DNA of 64,000 bases from Amphibacillus cookii (GCF_016908375.1 NZ_JAFBDS010000013.1:1-64000); one strand, 5' to 3'; counted from the first letter of the stretch, positions 39,702 through 49,079 are shown. Numbers and translations are program-made. Notes: generated by a model from the sequence alone, not told the origin.

Positions 39702-39809
39702 ATGTTTGGGTTAATGTGTTGGGGAGAGGTTGCTGTTAATACCGCAACAGGTGTTGTATCTGGTGCTATTGCGGAAAATGGTGGAATTAGTGTGACTTAC
39801 TATGTGTAA
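39702..39809 (+). pseudogene. Short hydrophobic frame in decayed DNA
   Basis: A 35-codon frame (MFGLMCWGEVAVNTATGVVS...) without a ribosome binding site. The following sequence continues in another frame with GVVVLVFGAVVARIGGVL, as expected of a frameshifted membrane-protein fragment. No start or family can be assigned. Confidence 0.25.
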
Positions 39810-39813
39810 ATAA

Positions 39814-40107
39814 CGAACCCTTAACGCGGCAAGGTGTGGTAGTGCTGGTTTTTGGGGCTGTAGTGGCAAGAATAGGTGGGGTGTTATGATAAACGGGTCA
39901 ATATGTAAAGGCATGGCAAGAAACCGCCTAAAAAGCAAAATGGCTGGACTTTATATGTTTTCAGAAATTAGAGTGAGGGATATGCTTGTTAAGCAAGGTA
40001 AATTAGCATTTAGTTTAACATTAGTTAGCACAGAGGTATGTGCAGTAGCTAATTCTGAATATACTACTTTTGAACAGGACAATTACTTGAAAAAAGAACA
40101 TAAATGA
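39814..40107 (+). pseudogene. Open frame of about 97 codons, unassigned
   Basis: A frame encoding a Cys/Gly/Trp-containing start (RCGSAGFWGCSGKNRWG) and a tail NYLKKEHK. There is no convincing ribosome binding site at any internal ATG (39886, 39913). Composition changes along its length. It may be a remnant of a lost gene. An inverted repeat (AGAAGGGAACGG / CTGTTCCCTTCT, 40107-40140) follows; 40141-40270 is otherwise empty. Confidence 0.25.
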
Positions 40108-40270
40108 GAAGGGAACGGCAGGATTTCGCTGTTCCCTTCTAAACATTGAATTTCCTTGTTAGAAAAGCTATTCAGATTATATGATGCAAATTATGCTCCA
40201 ACTCACTTGACACGGAATCTCGGTGACAAGCTTTTATCATCAACGGTTCTCCGTGAAAAGTTGTATGGGA

Positions 40271-41437
40271 TCAGAACTGATCCGGCATATCCAATATTGT
40301 TTTCACAATCGTAAGTGCTTGTTCCTGAAGTGATGAAACGCGTGCACGCTCATTCGGTGAATGCGGGTCAACGCCGATCACACCTACTCCACATAATGTC
40401 GGAATGCCTTTAGCGGTTAAATAAGCACTATCTGAGCAGCCCCCGACATACAACGGTTTAGGTTTATGAAAGCCCAAATCACTTCGTGTATCGTGGTAAA
40501 GCTGGAATAGGTCGGGCGTTTTTTCGGTTTCCTCCATTGCCAAAAAAGCGGCTTCTTTTGTCAACGTTGAAACTGTGTTGTCGATAAACGCTTGATCATT
40601 AATGGCTTGTAGTAACTGCTCTGCTTGATCTAAGTTGGCATTTGTTTTGAAACGAACGCCTACCTTGAAGGTACATGTATCTGGAATGATATTTGTTCCA
40701 GTACCGCCTTCAATCACACCGCAATTATAGGTTGTACCCTCAGGGTTAGTATGCTTTTCAATCGCTATCATTTTATGGGCTGCTTCTTGGATCGCACTTG
40801 CTCCACCAAGTGGATGATTGCCAGCGTGGGCAGAAATCCCTTTTATGTCGAATCGATAAAAAGCACCGCCTTTTCGCTTTGTAATGACATCACCACTTAA
40901 TCGAGCGCTTTCACAAGTAAAAGCAGCGGCGGTAAAGGGCGTTTCTAGATCAAAAACCTTAGCACCTTGCCCCTGTGAAAGCTGATGGGCAACCTCTTCA
41001 TCACCTGACAAAATGAGCTTAAGCTGTCGTTTGTCGTAACCCATTTGTTGTAAAGCTTGAATAACAAACAATGCAATGACAATACCACCCTTACAGTCAT
41101 AAGCTCCTGGACCATGGAGGAAGCCATCTTGATAAGTAATTGGGTCAGCTCCGAATGAGCCAACCGGTTGCACCGTATCCATATGGGCGACAAGAGCGAT
41201 ATTAGGTAGATGTCTAGCAGGGGTATAGGCTATTAAACTGCTACCCGCTTGATTGAAAGGATAAGTCTTTGTCTCAAGATTCACTTTGCGACAATAATCT
41301 GTTAAGTAGCTTGCAACGGCATTGACACCTGCAACATCATTTGAGGGGCTTTCGATACGAATAATGTTTTCCCATAAATCAATCATTTCCTGCTGCTTTG
41401 CTTCTAAAAATGCTTCTGCTTGCGCTAATTTGGTCAT
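40271..41437 (-). CDS. M20 family metallopeptidase
   Basis: A 388-residue peptidase of the ArgE/DapE/CPG2 type. Zinc and catalytic residues are visible in VAHMDTVQPVG, HGPGAYDCKGGI and LSGDEEVAH, with the dimerisation-domain stretch GISAHAGNHPLGGASAIQE. Substrates of such enzymes are N-acylated amino acids or short peptides; the exact one is unknown. It follows the amidohydrolase gene by 51 nt in the same direction and is likely expressed from the same riboswitch-controlled promoter. Confidence 0.82.
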   Translation of the reverse strand: MTKLAQAEAFLEAKQQEMIDLWENIIRIESPSNDVAGVNAVASYLTDYCRKVNLETKTYPFNQAGSSLIAYTPARHLPNIALVAHMDTVQPVGSFGADPITYQDGFLHGPGAYDCKGGIVIALFVIQALQQMGYDKRQLKLILSGDEEVAHQLSQGQGAKVFDLETPFTAAAFTCESARLSGDVITKRKGGAFYRFDIKGISAHAGNHPLGGASAIQEAAHKMIAIEKHTNPEGTTYNCGVIEGGTGTNIIPDTCTFKVGVRFKTNANLDQAEQLLQAINDQAFIDNTVSTLTKEAAFLAMEETEKTPDLFQLYHDTRSDLGFHKPKPLYVGGCSDSAYLTAKGIPTLCGVGVIGVDPHSPNERARVSSLQEQALTIVKTILDMPDQF

Positions 41438-41488
41438 TCAGCTCACATCATCCTTTTTAAAATTTTTTTAATCATAAGTGTTAAAGGG

Positions 41489-42826
41489 TTATTTAAGGAA
41501 TTGTTTAGACCGTTTCAGTAACTGACGAATGATCCGATTCGCTTGCTGTAAAACATCTGCTTTGTCAATGGTAAGCATGCGACGATTTTCCATCACAATC
41601 TTGCCATTGATAATTGTTGTCTCGACATCCGCTCTCGTTGTACTGTAAACAATTCGTGAAATCGGATCAACCTCAGCCGATGGATACGTATGAAAGTTAT
41701 TCAGATCGAGAATGGCTAAGTCTGCTTTTTTGCCAACCTCTAAGCTTCCAATCTCATGATCACGGCCAATTGCTTTTGCACCACCAATTGTCGCCATCTT
41801 CAAGACTGTTTTGGCTGGCATCGACGTTGGACCATGGATCGGCTTTTGAATCAGAGCGGCCAGACGCATGTCGTTAAACATATCTAAATTGTTGTTACAG
41901 GGCGCCCCATCTGCGCCAAGACTGAGACAGGTGCCGTGGTCGTGCATCTCAGGGATATCAGCAATACCCGAGGCTAGCTTTAGATTAGAAGCGGGACAGT
42001 GACTAACATGGACGCCTTTTTCGCGTATGATTTGTTTTTCAAGCTGATCAAGCCAAATGCAATGTGCTAAAATGAGACGCTTGTTAGCTAAGCCTAAATG
42101 ATCCAAGTAGACGATATTGCGCATCCCCGTCTCACGCTGAACAATGTCAATTTCTCCCTTGTTTTCTGAAGCGTGAGTATGGACCATGACATTATAATGG
42201 TCAGATAGTTGTTTGACTTCTGTTAATAGCGCTTCTGTGCAGGATACGACAAATCGTGGTGAAAAAGCATATTGTAATCTACCGTGGTCATAGTTATGCC
42301 ATTTTTCTAATAAATCAACACTTTGTTGAATCGAATCGCTTGTTTTTTCTTGCAAGGGGAGTGGAACTTGATCGCCTTTATCCATCATCACCTTACCAGA
42401 AAGCGCGCGGATACCACTCTCGGCCAGTGCTTGAAAGGCAAAATCAGTATGGTGAACAGTCTCCATGTCGACGATCGTGGTCGTACCGCTTTGGATCAGC
42501 TCACCTAAGCCGAGTAAAGCAGAATAATAGATCGACTCCTGATCATGAGCAGCCTCAAGAGGCCAGATTTTCTGCTGGAGCCAATCCATTAGCTCAAGAT
42601 CATCAGCCTGACCACGAAAAATAGTTTGACAGAGGTGAATATGGGTTTGAACAAAGCCGGGGATAATGGTTTTTCCACTAGCATCTATATATTTATCATA
42701 ATCAGTATTTTCCAAATCGGAGCCGAGTGCAACAATCCGGTCATCCTCAATCAAGAGATCCCCGTAAATAATGTCTTCTGCTGGATTCATCGTAATGATT
42801 TCGGCTTTTTTGATTAATATTCGCAT
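41489..42826 (-). CDS. Amidohydrolase of the purine deaminase-like group (SAH/MTA deaminase family)
   Basis: A 445-residue TIM-barrel metal hydrolase of COG0402. Metal ligands are in FVQTHIHLCQ, VHTHASENKGE, LAHCIWLD and LGADGAPCNNNLDMFND. Family members deaminate S-adenosylhomocysteine, 5'-deoxyadenosine, guanine, 8-oxoguanine or triazines. The guanine-class riboswitch upstream suggests a purine base as substrate, perhaps guanine or an oxidised guanine; that is inference. RBS AGGAGG is just before the ATG. Confidence 0.8.
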   Translation of the reverse strand: MRILIKKAEIITMNPAEDIIYGDLLIEDDRIVALGSDLENTDYDKYIDASGKTIIPGFVQTHIHLCQTIFRGQADDLELMDWLQQKIWPLEAAHDQESIYYSALLGLGELIQSGTTTIVDMETVHHTDFAFQALAESGIRALSGKVMMDKGDQVPLPLQEKTSDSIQQSVDLLEKWHNYDHGRLQYAFSPRFVVSCTEALLTEVKQLSDHYNVMVHTHASENKGEIDIVQRETGMRNIVYLDHLGLANKRLILAHCIWLDQLEKQIIREKGVHVSHCPASNLKLASGIADIPEMHDHGTCLSLGADGAPCNNNLDMFNDMRLAALIQKPIHGPTSMPAKTVLKMATIGGAKAIGRDHEIGSLEVGKKADLAILDLNNFHTYPSAEVDPISRIVYSTTRADVETTIINGKIVMENRRMLTIDKADVLQQANRIIRQLLKRSKQFLK

Positions 42827-42858
42827 TTTACTCCTCCTTTGTGCCCTTTTTTAAGATA

Positions 42859-42901
42859 CAAAAAAAGCCACGGAAATATGCGGTTACACATATTTTCGTA
42901 G
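42859..42901 (-). terminator. Riboswitch-controlled terminator
   Basis: On the minus strand CTACGAAAATATGTG pairs with CGCATATTTCCGTGG around TAAC (one mismatch, two G-U), followed by C and T7. Its left arm contains the whole 3' strand of aptamer helix P1. Confidence 0.85.
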
Positions 42902-42960
42902 CTAGAAATTTGCGGTTTCTTAGTAGAGACCCTTAAACCAATCTTTAAGGCTATACGAAA
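42894..42960 (-). promoter_or_regulatory. Purine (guanine-class) riboswitch aptamer, variant
   Basis: P1 is TTTCGTA/TACGAAA; P2 CCTTAAA/TTTAAGG; L2 ends in GG and L3 starts CCGCAAA, giving the two conserved G-C loop contacts. J2/3 reads GTCTCTAC. The specificity base in J3/1 is C, as in guanine aptamers, and U22, U47 and U51 equivalents are kept. Departures from the xpt type are G for A in J1/2, C for U48 and G for A73. Because the P1 3' strand is also the terminator's 5' arm, ligand binding should favour read-through (ON). Confidence 0.88.
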
Positions 42961-42972
42961 CTGTTAACATGT

Positions 42973-43001
42973 ATGGTAAACTAGATAAATAAGTAAATCA
43001 A
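42973..43001 (-). promoter_or_regulatory. Candidate promoter of the riboswitch operon
   Basis: On the minus strand TTGATT, 17-nt spacer, TACCAT; transcription would start a few bases before P1 of the aptamer. Confidence 0.5.
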
Positions 43002-43050
43002 TCTTCTTGTTTGGTTATCTAACAAAGTTATTTGAGAGGATGAAAGAATC

Positions 43051-43743
43051 GTGGCAAAGAAAATTTTACATAACGACTGGGCAAATGTTCTTGGACAGGA
43101 GTTCGAGCAGCCCTACTACAAGCAATTACGCCAATTTTTAAAGCAGGAGTACCAAACACATATTATTTATCCGCATATGAATAACATCTTTAATGCCTTA
43201 CATTATACGTCTTTTGAACATGTTAAAGTGGTGATTCTTGGTCAAGATCCTTATCACGGACCAAATCAAGCGCATGGATTAAGTTTCTCTGTTAAGCCTG
43301 AGGTAGCTATTCCACCCTCGTTGCAAAATATGTATAAGGAGCTACAAACTGATTTAGGTTACGCAGTTCCTTCACACGGTTACTTAGTGAAGTGGGCGGA
43401 GCAGGGCGTCTTACTTTTAAACAATGTGCTGACCGTTAGACAAGGACAGGCCCATTCCCATAAGGGAAAAGGCTGGGAGCGATTTACCGATCGTGTCATT
43501 GAGGTGTTAAACGAAAAGCAAGAGCCAGTCGTTTATTTACTATGGGGCGCAGCGGCTCAGAAGAAGCTAGCGCTAATCGATACGAGCAAGCATTACATCG
43601 TTAAGTCGCCACACCCAAGCCCGCTCTCGGCACATCGTGGCTTCTTTGGCAGCCGTCCGTTTTCAAAAGCAAATGCATACCTAGAACAGGCTGGTCGTGA
43701 TCTAATTGATTGGCAGATCACAGAGGAAGACAAGCATCGTTAA
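43051..43743 (+). CDS. ung: Uracil-DNA glycosylase
   Basis: A 230-residue family 1 UDG that removes uracil from DNA. The water-activating loop GQDPYHGP has Asp 66, the [10 protein letters not shown] segment and the DNA-intercalation loop [13 protein letters not shown] are intact. The start is GTG, with GAGAGGA about 11 nt upstream. It diverges from the riboswitch operon. Confidence 0.94.
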   Translation: MAKKILHNDWANVLGQEFEQPYYKQLRQFLKQEYQTHIIYPHMNNIFNALHYTSFEHVKVVILGQDPYHGPNQAHGLSFSVKPEVAIPPSLQNMYKELQTDLGYAVPSHGYLVKWAEQGVLLLNNVLTVRQGQAHSHKGKGWERFTDRVIEVLNEKQEPVVYLLWGAAAQKKLALIDTSKHYIVKSPHPSPLSAHRGFFGSRPFSKANAYLEQAGRDLIDWQITEEDKHR

Positions 43744-43765
43744 CTTATGATGCTTGTTCTTTGCT
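43731..43765 (+). terminator. Probable terminator of ung
   Basis: CAAGCATC / GATGCTTG around 10 nt, spanning the stop codon, followed by a T-rich stretch. Confidence 0.5.
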
Positions 43766-43812
43766 TTATTACTTGTACGTAAAATAATGCATAAAAGACA
43801 AATGAAGGTGTC

Positions 43813-44571
43813 TTAGTGATTTTCGCTGACGCTGTCGGGATTGATTATTCCTCTATCCGTTAAATACCGAAGTTGGTAAGCATGCTTTGCGGTCTCACCT
43901 AATTTTTCAAGTAAGTTATGATTGGCATAAGCACCGACAACTGCGCCAAAGCCTGGGATCATTTGAAACAGTTTCGCTACATCCATATAGTCTCGATACT
44001 CTTGTTGGAATGTATACCAATCAACATCAGTAACAAGCTTCTTTTTTTCATTCCAATTGCAAACGAAGTCGTAAGTTTGACGTTTTTTGGTATCGCTTGA
44101 AAAGGCAAGTTGGAAAACATAAAGAATAAACATGCGTTCCTCGTACTCCTCAACATGATAGCCATAAATGGTCGCCACTTCGAACAAAAATCTAATCTTT
44201 ATTGATAGTAACAATGGGAAGTCGGTCAATGCTAACAAAAACCCACCAACACCTGTGCCAGCCCCCTCGATGACAGCGGCTTTCTGAAACGATTTAAATT
44301 TTTCAAAAAACAATTGGTCCATCTCATACAGGTTATCGCCTATCGGCTGTTTTTTATTTGTCGTGACATATGATCCGACTAAGGTAGCTTTAACCATATG
44401 CTTAATACTGTCGGTAATGATATCATGCGCTTTTTGTGGGATTAAGGTATTTAATTTCGTCTGTGCTTGCTTGGTCATCTGACCGAATATGCTGGGCCGT
44501 TTGACCAATTGCTTGCGCCAGTGTTCAATTTCATTTAAGACAAGCTGTTCGTACTCCGTCATGTTGATCAC
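43813..44571 (-). CDS. EcsC family protein
   Basis: A 252-residue protein of the EcsC family. Signs are the opening MTEYEQLVLNEIEHWR, the GVGGFLLALTDFPLLLSIKIRFLFEVATIYGY-type central segment and a C-terminal PGFGAVVGAYANHNLLEKLG. In B. subtilis EcsC is encoded with the Ecs transporter, but stand-alone copies like this one are common and without known function. RBS GAGGTGATC. No partner genes here. Confidence 0.75.
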   Translation of the reverse strand: MINMTEYEQLVLNEIEHWRKQLVKRPSIFGQMTKQAQTKLNTLIPQKAHDIITDSIKHMVKATLVGSYVTTNKKQPIGDNLYEMDQLFFEKFKSFQKAAVIEGAGTGVGGFLLALTDFPLLLSIKIRFLFEVATIYGYHVEEYEERMFILYVFQLAFSSDTKKRQTYDFVCNWNEKKKLVTDVDWYTFQQEYRDYMDVAKLFQMIPGFGAVVGAYANHNLLEKLGETAKHAYQLRYLTDRGIINPDSVSENH

Positions 44572-44757
44572 CTCAATTCTTAAGTTGCGTTTAACTCCAT
44601 TATAACAGATCGAGAAAATTGTTAAAAAACTTTACAATTGGCTTGCTGATGATTTTAAAGCGGTTCTGTAAAGTCAGGAATTATTTGTGTTTCTGAGGGA
44701 TCGTTCAAAGGTGACATGATTACTTTTTTCACGGATTTAAATAAACAGACAAGTATA

Positions 44758-44800
44758 ATCACTCAACTTTCGCCCACTGAAAATAGGCATTCAACCTTGA
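44758..44800 (+). repeat. Degenerate relic of the repeat family (K)
   Basis: AATCACTCAACTTTCGCCCACTG joins two fragments of the family consensus (CACTCAAC and TTCGCCCACTGA). The surrounding 44572-45208 stretch is AT-rich and shows no gene or structure I can support. Confidence 0.35.
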
Positions 44801-45208
44801 TCGTGTTCAATAGACTCGATATTCAATATGCTTGTTGACTTTACTTCTGCATGGATGTGCCCGCATGCGACCTTCTCATACGTTTAGCACGTTAATTCGT
44901 TCCGAAAAGCGGAACATAGCTCACCTGCGCGTTTAAAAAGTTTTATAATCAATCGAAAATCTATATTCAAAAATATTAGGTCTACCCTTATGCTGTCTTG
45001 GCTGAACCTGAAAATTCAGATGAGAAAGTTAAGTAATTTTTAATTTTCAATTTGAAAATAATCTTCTCACAATTAAGTTGTAACATTTTACAGTAGTTAC
45101 CGTCATATTTAATAAAGAAAGTGTGCTCTCTAATGTTCCATTGCTTACTAGATCATACACTCAAATTTAATAGGTTATTTAATAAAAAGTTAAACAGGAG
45201 GTATTTTA

Positions 45209-45880
45209 ATGAAAAAAGTAACTTTTATTTATTCGCTGATCGTCACCATCTTATCCCCTAGCGTGATAATTGCTTCAGAAGTCGATTTAGATCAGCGTTT
45301 TGAATCCATTGAATATGACTTTACTATCGATGATCCAAATAAAGAAATATTGGAAGAGATACAATCCTATATTGACCAACATCTAGATGAAGCTTTTGAA
45401 ACGATGTATCTTGATTGGACTGAAGATGACCAAAGTATTTATACATTTTTATTCTCTGAACCATTAACTGAAAAGGATTTGGCTGAATTATTTGAACGAT
45501 CAGGAGATTTATCAGCTCAATTTGTAGAAGTAGATTATACGCAGAAGGATTTGGAGGAAAAACAACTGGAAATTGAAGCAGAAGGTTTTGAGTATAGTGA
45601 CTTTACGATTAATTTTGTTGGAACAGATATACGAAATGGTATGGTAAATGTCGGGATTGTTCCCTACACAGAAGAGAATGCTGACAAACTCTATCAGCAA
45701 TTTGGAGACGAACGCGTTAATGTAGAACAAGGTGATGCGGTTTCGATCTTACCGATGACAGTAGATCAGGAAGAAGACGAGACTGAAATCATGCCAATCT
45801 CAGCAGAAGAAACAGCAGATCAAGAATTAAATTGGTTTAAAAGCCTTTGGCAAACTGTAGTAAGCTGGTTGCCATGGTAG
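45209..45880 (+). CDS. Secreted or surface protein of unknown function
   Basis: A 223-residue protein with a signal peptide (residues 1-24, KKVTFIYSLIVTILSPSVII). The mature part is acidic, and a Trp-rich hydrophobic end (LNWFKSLWQTVVSWLPW) could insert in a membrane. No family recognised. RBS AGGAGG. It stands alone between the EcsC gene and the type VII locus. Confidence 0.55.
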   Translation: MKKVTFIYSLIVTILSPSVIIASEVDLDQRFESIEYDFTIDDPNKEILEEIQSYIDQHLDEAFETMYLDWTEDDQSIYTFLFSEPLTEKDLAELFERSGDLSAQFVEVDYTQKDLEEKQLEIEAEGFEYSDFTINFVGTDIRNGMVNVGIVPYTEENADKLYQQFGDERVNVEQGDAVSILPMTVDQEEDETEIMPISAEETADQELNWFKSLWQTVVSWLPW

Positions 45881-46072
45881 TTACTGTGTCTCATTAAAAC
45901 GCTAATTTCCAAGTCAAAGACGCACTTTACCCTTAAAGATTGCTTCAATGATTATAGCTATATTGATTTTAAATTAGAATTAAAGGTATTGAGGCTTTCC
46001 GCTGACCTTAGGGTCTAGTCCTAAAGGATCAGACTTAAAAGCGAGGATTTCCACAAGTGCAAAACGTTATTA

Positions 46073-46297
46073 TAGATAATCGTCCGTAAACCCCCTCAAG
46101 ATAGAGCGTAGAGTAAATCGATTGAGGTGATAATGATTCACTCAACGAACCCGCAATCGGTTGGAGGGTAAGATCGTAGACTAAAACCGCCACGTCTTTA
46201 AGAAGGATGACAGACTAAGTCCGCCACGTCCTGTGGCAACGTCTGCATGACCTACGTCCTGTAGCCCTGCGCCAGCTGATTGCAGGTTTGTTTTATG
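46073..46297 (+). repeat. Intergenic hairpin repeat, copy G
   Basis: Left end GATAATCGTCCGTAAACC; middle ATTGAGGTGATAATGATTCA and CTCAACGAACCCGCAATCGG; hairpins GCCAC-GTCCT-GTGGC (46223-46237) and CCTAC-GTCCT-GTAGC (46251-46265) with linker ACGTCTGCATGA; right end CTGATTGCAGGTTTGTTTTA. The rest of 45881-46633 has no recognised feature. Confidence 0.88.
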
Positions 46298-46633
46298 AAA
46301 TATGTTTTTTCAGACTTGTCTCTCCCTAGACTTCTTTGTTACGTATAAGTTGTCAGGCAGGTGGCTTTTATCTCTGTTAATGATAGTATAAAAGTGGTGG
46401 TTTGTATGTTGAAAATAGATGAACGCTTAGTCGTAGTCTCTGATAATAAAAGATTTGATCAGTGTTTTATTTGTAAATATTCTATAATTTTATGATGATA
46501 AAATCCTAGGATAAAACATAGAGTTTTATTAAAAACAACATTATGTTCAGTAGATTTGAAACTTTTTCCTTATTTTTATTGGATAGATAATTCGATAGAA
46601 TAAAGTATATATTGTATATAAAGAGGTTTTTTT

Positions 46634-47065
46634 ATGTCTGTACATGTAATAAATAATCAAATTCAATTTACACAACAATCCATTTATCAAGCAAATATAA
46701 ATTTGCAAGATTTACTTGATCAACAGTCACGAATCGAAAATGCTTTACAGAAACTGAGGGTATTGCAGGACGAACTTAAACAGAATAACAGGTTAGTGGT
46801 GAAGCCTGAATTCACAAAAATGACTTGGCATGGGCATTTAGCCACTCGATTTGAGCATTACAGACAAACAAGTCTGTCAGATCAATATTGCCATTTATAC
46901 CAACAGCAACTTGGTCAAGTCATTGTGCAGCTTAAAACGAAGTTGTTAAGCCTTGGTTTAAACATTAATGAGACTAGGGCTGCAATTAACCGTGATCGAT
47001 TGCGGTTACATCGGTTAAGAACAGAGAAACGAAGGGAGCTAGCTAAAGTAAATGAAAGAAATTAA
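46634..47065 (+). CDS. YwqH-like small protein of a type VII effector locus (DUF5082-like)
   Basis: A 143-residue helical coiled-coil protein. Size, position before a YwqI-like gene and an LXG gene, and the heptad pattern fit the YwqH/DUF5082 family. Such proteins act as partners that help an LXG effector reach the ESX/Yuk secretion machine. RBS AAGAGG. It overlaps the next gene by 14 nt. Confidence 0.7.
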   Translation: MSVHVINNQIQFTQQSIYQANINLQDLLDQQSRIENALQKLRVLQDELKQNNRLVVKPEFTKMTWHGHLATRFEHYRQTSLSDQYCHLYQQQLGQVIVQLKTKLLSLGLNINETRAAINRDRLRLHRLRTEKRRELAKVNERN

Positions 47066-47336
47066 AGTTAACGAAAACGTCTTAAATAAAGAGCTAAATC
47101 AATTTAAACAAGTAGTTAATGATTTAAATCCTTCATTTGATGTTCAAAAAGATGGGGAGAACCAATTAGAATTGACCGATAAAATAAATCAATTGAACCA
47201 ATCATTCAATCAAACCATAGAAACGCTGCAAGTATTGCTAAAACAAAACATAAGCATGACAGAAGAAGCGATTGCTTCATTGAAAACAACTGACCACGAT
47301 TTGCAAACGCAGATCCAATTGACTAAACAGGAGTAG
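47052..47336 (+). CDS. YwqI-like small helical protein (DUF5344-like)
   Basis: A 94-residue helical protein of the size and position of YwqI. With the preceding protein it probably forms a helical complex with the LXG domain (Lap-type targeting factors). It ends 4 nt before the LXG gene; the operon is tightly packed. Confidence 0.7.
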   Translation: MKEIKVNENVLNKELNQFKQVVNDLNPSFDVQKDGENQLELTDKINQLNQSFNQTIETLQVLLKQNISMTEEAIASLKTTDHDLQTQIQLTKQE

Positions 47337-47340
47337 ATCA

Positions 47341-48711
47341 ATGAAAGTCATTGAAGTGAAAACATTAACAGCTAAACTTAATATGACAAATAAATCTTGC
47401 CAAACATGTTCTGAACAATTAGATGCTGTCAAAAGCGCATTAACAAATTTCCTATCACTTGAAGATGCACTAAAGGGTCAAACAGGAGAAGCTATTCGTA
47501 CTTATTTTAATGATTTTCAATTCCCTTTATTAAAGTATCTTCAAAACTTACTAGAAGATTATCGTGGTGTGATTGATCAAATCGAGCAAGCGATAAGTGC
47601 TTATGAACCGCAGGATGACGGCTATCTAAAAGAAGGTTATATCACTCAAAATCTAAATAATGATCTCTCCCAGCTAGAGGATATCACGATTGCTTTAGTG
47701 GATGAAGTCAATCAAGAGATTAATCAAGTCCGGGATATTATTGGATTATCACAGGTAGATGATCATCCTTTCCTGCAAGAATTACAAACGGGCCATCAAT
47801 ATCTTAATGAAGTTGTTGAAGATCTTCATTTATTAGACAAGGAACAAACGAATAAAATAGATGAAGTCAATCAAGATTTAATCAGTATTGATACATATAT
47901 TGAACAACTGAACAAAAATTTCTCTATTCAGTCCCTGCAGTTATATTCTAATCGTATAGTCGCACCGATGAATAATCTATATACTTGGTTACATCCCACT
48001 TATTATGAAGGGATGAACCAACTACATAGCCAGCTTGACCCTGAATTTGAACAAAATGTTGAAAAGAAAGATGTTGAAAGCCAAGACTTTATCATTGGTG
48101 GTGATACAGCTGAAATAACGGAGTCAGCTTCAGTTACTGGTGGTGCTGGATGGTATAATAATGATTGGGTTGGTTTAGATGGATTTTCAACTGGTGACGG
48201 ACAAATCGGCGGGACAAGTGAAGCGAGTCTTTTGCATGCTAGCGGTGAACTTGATACAGATTGGGTAAATGCTCAAGTTAATCAGGACATTTTATATGGA
48301 AATGCGACAGCACAATTTGGTGGTGAATCATTGTTCGGTTTAAACTTACCACTACCACTTGTAAAGGCTGAAGCGAAAGGCTATCAATTGGGAGGAAGAG
48401 CTCAAGTTGATCGAAACATCCCGTACATTGGTCCAGTGTTAGGTGGAACGGGTGGTGAAGCCAAGGGTAGTGCGGGTAATGCACAAGCATATGCAGGTTT
48501 TGATGAGAAATCAGTAGGTGTTGCAGCGAAAGCGTCAGTTGTTGAAGGCGAGGTAAGTGGGATCTTTGGTATTCCATTTACAGATGTTGATGTGAAACTT
48601 ACTCTAGGTGCTTCACTAGGTAGTGCCGGAGGAGAAGCGAAAATTGGAAAAGAGACAGTCTTAGATTTACGAGCGTTGGTAGGAGCGAAGATAGGATTAA
48701 GTTTTGAGTGA
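47341..48711 (+). CDS. LXG-domain polymorphic toxin, type VII secreted
   Basis: A 456-residue effector. Residues 1-220 form an LXG domain (LKGQTGEAIRTYFNDFQFPL, long helices). Residues 245-456 are the presumed toxin: Gly/Ala-rich and low in charge, with no Cys and no nuclease signature (GPVLGGTGGEAKGSAGNAQ, LTLGASLGSAGGEAKIG). The composition and the membrane-embedded small proteins downstream suggest a membrane-acting toxin, by analogy with glycine-zipper LXG toxins; this is inference. No secretion-machine gene lies in the window. Confidence 0.8.
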   Translation: MKVIEVKTLTAKLNMTNKSCQTCSEQLDAVKSALTNFLSLEDALKGQTGEAIRTYFNDFQFPLLKYLQNLLEDYRGVIDQIEQAISAYEPQDDGYLKEGYITQNLNNDLSQLEDITIALVDEVNQEINQVRDIIGLSQVDDHPFLQELQTGHQYLNEVVEDLHLLDKEQTNKIDEVNQDLISIDTYIEQLNKNFSIQSLQLYSNRIVAPMNNLYTWLHPTYYEGMNQLHSQLDPEFEQNVEKKDVESQDFIIGGDTAEITESASVTGGAGWYNNDWVGLDGFSTGDGQIGGTSEASLLHASGELDTDWVNAQVNQDILYGNATAQFGGESLFGLNLPLPLVKAEAKGYQLGGRAQVDRNIPYIGPVLGGTGGEAKGSAGNAQAYAGFDEKSVGVAAKASVVEGEVSGIFGIPFTDVDVKLTLGASLGSAGGEAKIGKETVLDLRALVGAKIGLSFE

Positions 48712-48755
48712 AAAATGCTTAAAGTAACCATTTAAATTTTACTGGGGATGTTGGT

Positions 48756-49079
48756 ATGAAACGTATAATGGATTTAATATTTGGCCTTTATAAAATGGTT
48801 AGCCAAGAAATTCAACAACTAAAAGAACAGAAAAAGACAGCAGACGAGAAGTCAAAAATATTACGTGTAAATCGTCTTATCGGTTTTAATATTATCGTAA
48901 TGATTATGCAAACAGTGCTCATTGCGTTCACTTTAACGTATATTTTCTTTGTTTTTTATCATTGGCTATCTCTTATAGGGGTCCTATTCACACTACTTTT
49001 TATGTATGTGTTACGGTACTTTTATCAAAAAGTTTATACGAAAATGAGGTATGAATATTTTGAAAAATATCAGAAATAA
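48756..49079 (+). CDS. Two-helix membrane protein, candidate immunity factor 1
   Basis: A 107-residue protein: an N-terminal charged helix (VSQEIQQLKEQKKTADEKSK), then two hydrophobic helices. It is paralogous to the next product (YK..xQEI..L.E.KK pattern followed by two helices). Position directly after the LXG toxin is that of immunity genes. RBS GGGGATG. Confidence 0.6.
   Translation: MKRIMDLIFGLYKMVSQEIQQLKEQKKTADEKSKILRVNRLIGFNIIVMIMQTVLIAFTLTYIFFVFYHWLSLIGVLFTLLFMYVLRYFYQKVYTKMRYEYFEKYQK

Noticed and set aside
39711-39938. 75-codon minus-strand frame
   Set aside because: No ribosome binding site; it opposes the two plus-strand decayed frames and has unlikely composition.
44880-44990. 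Possible structured RNA in the 44.6-45.2 kb gap
   Set aside because: Only short, weak inverted words; no stable fold or known RNA motif seen by eye.
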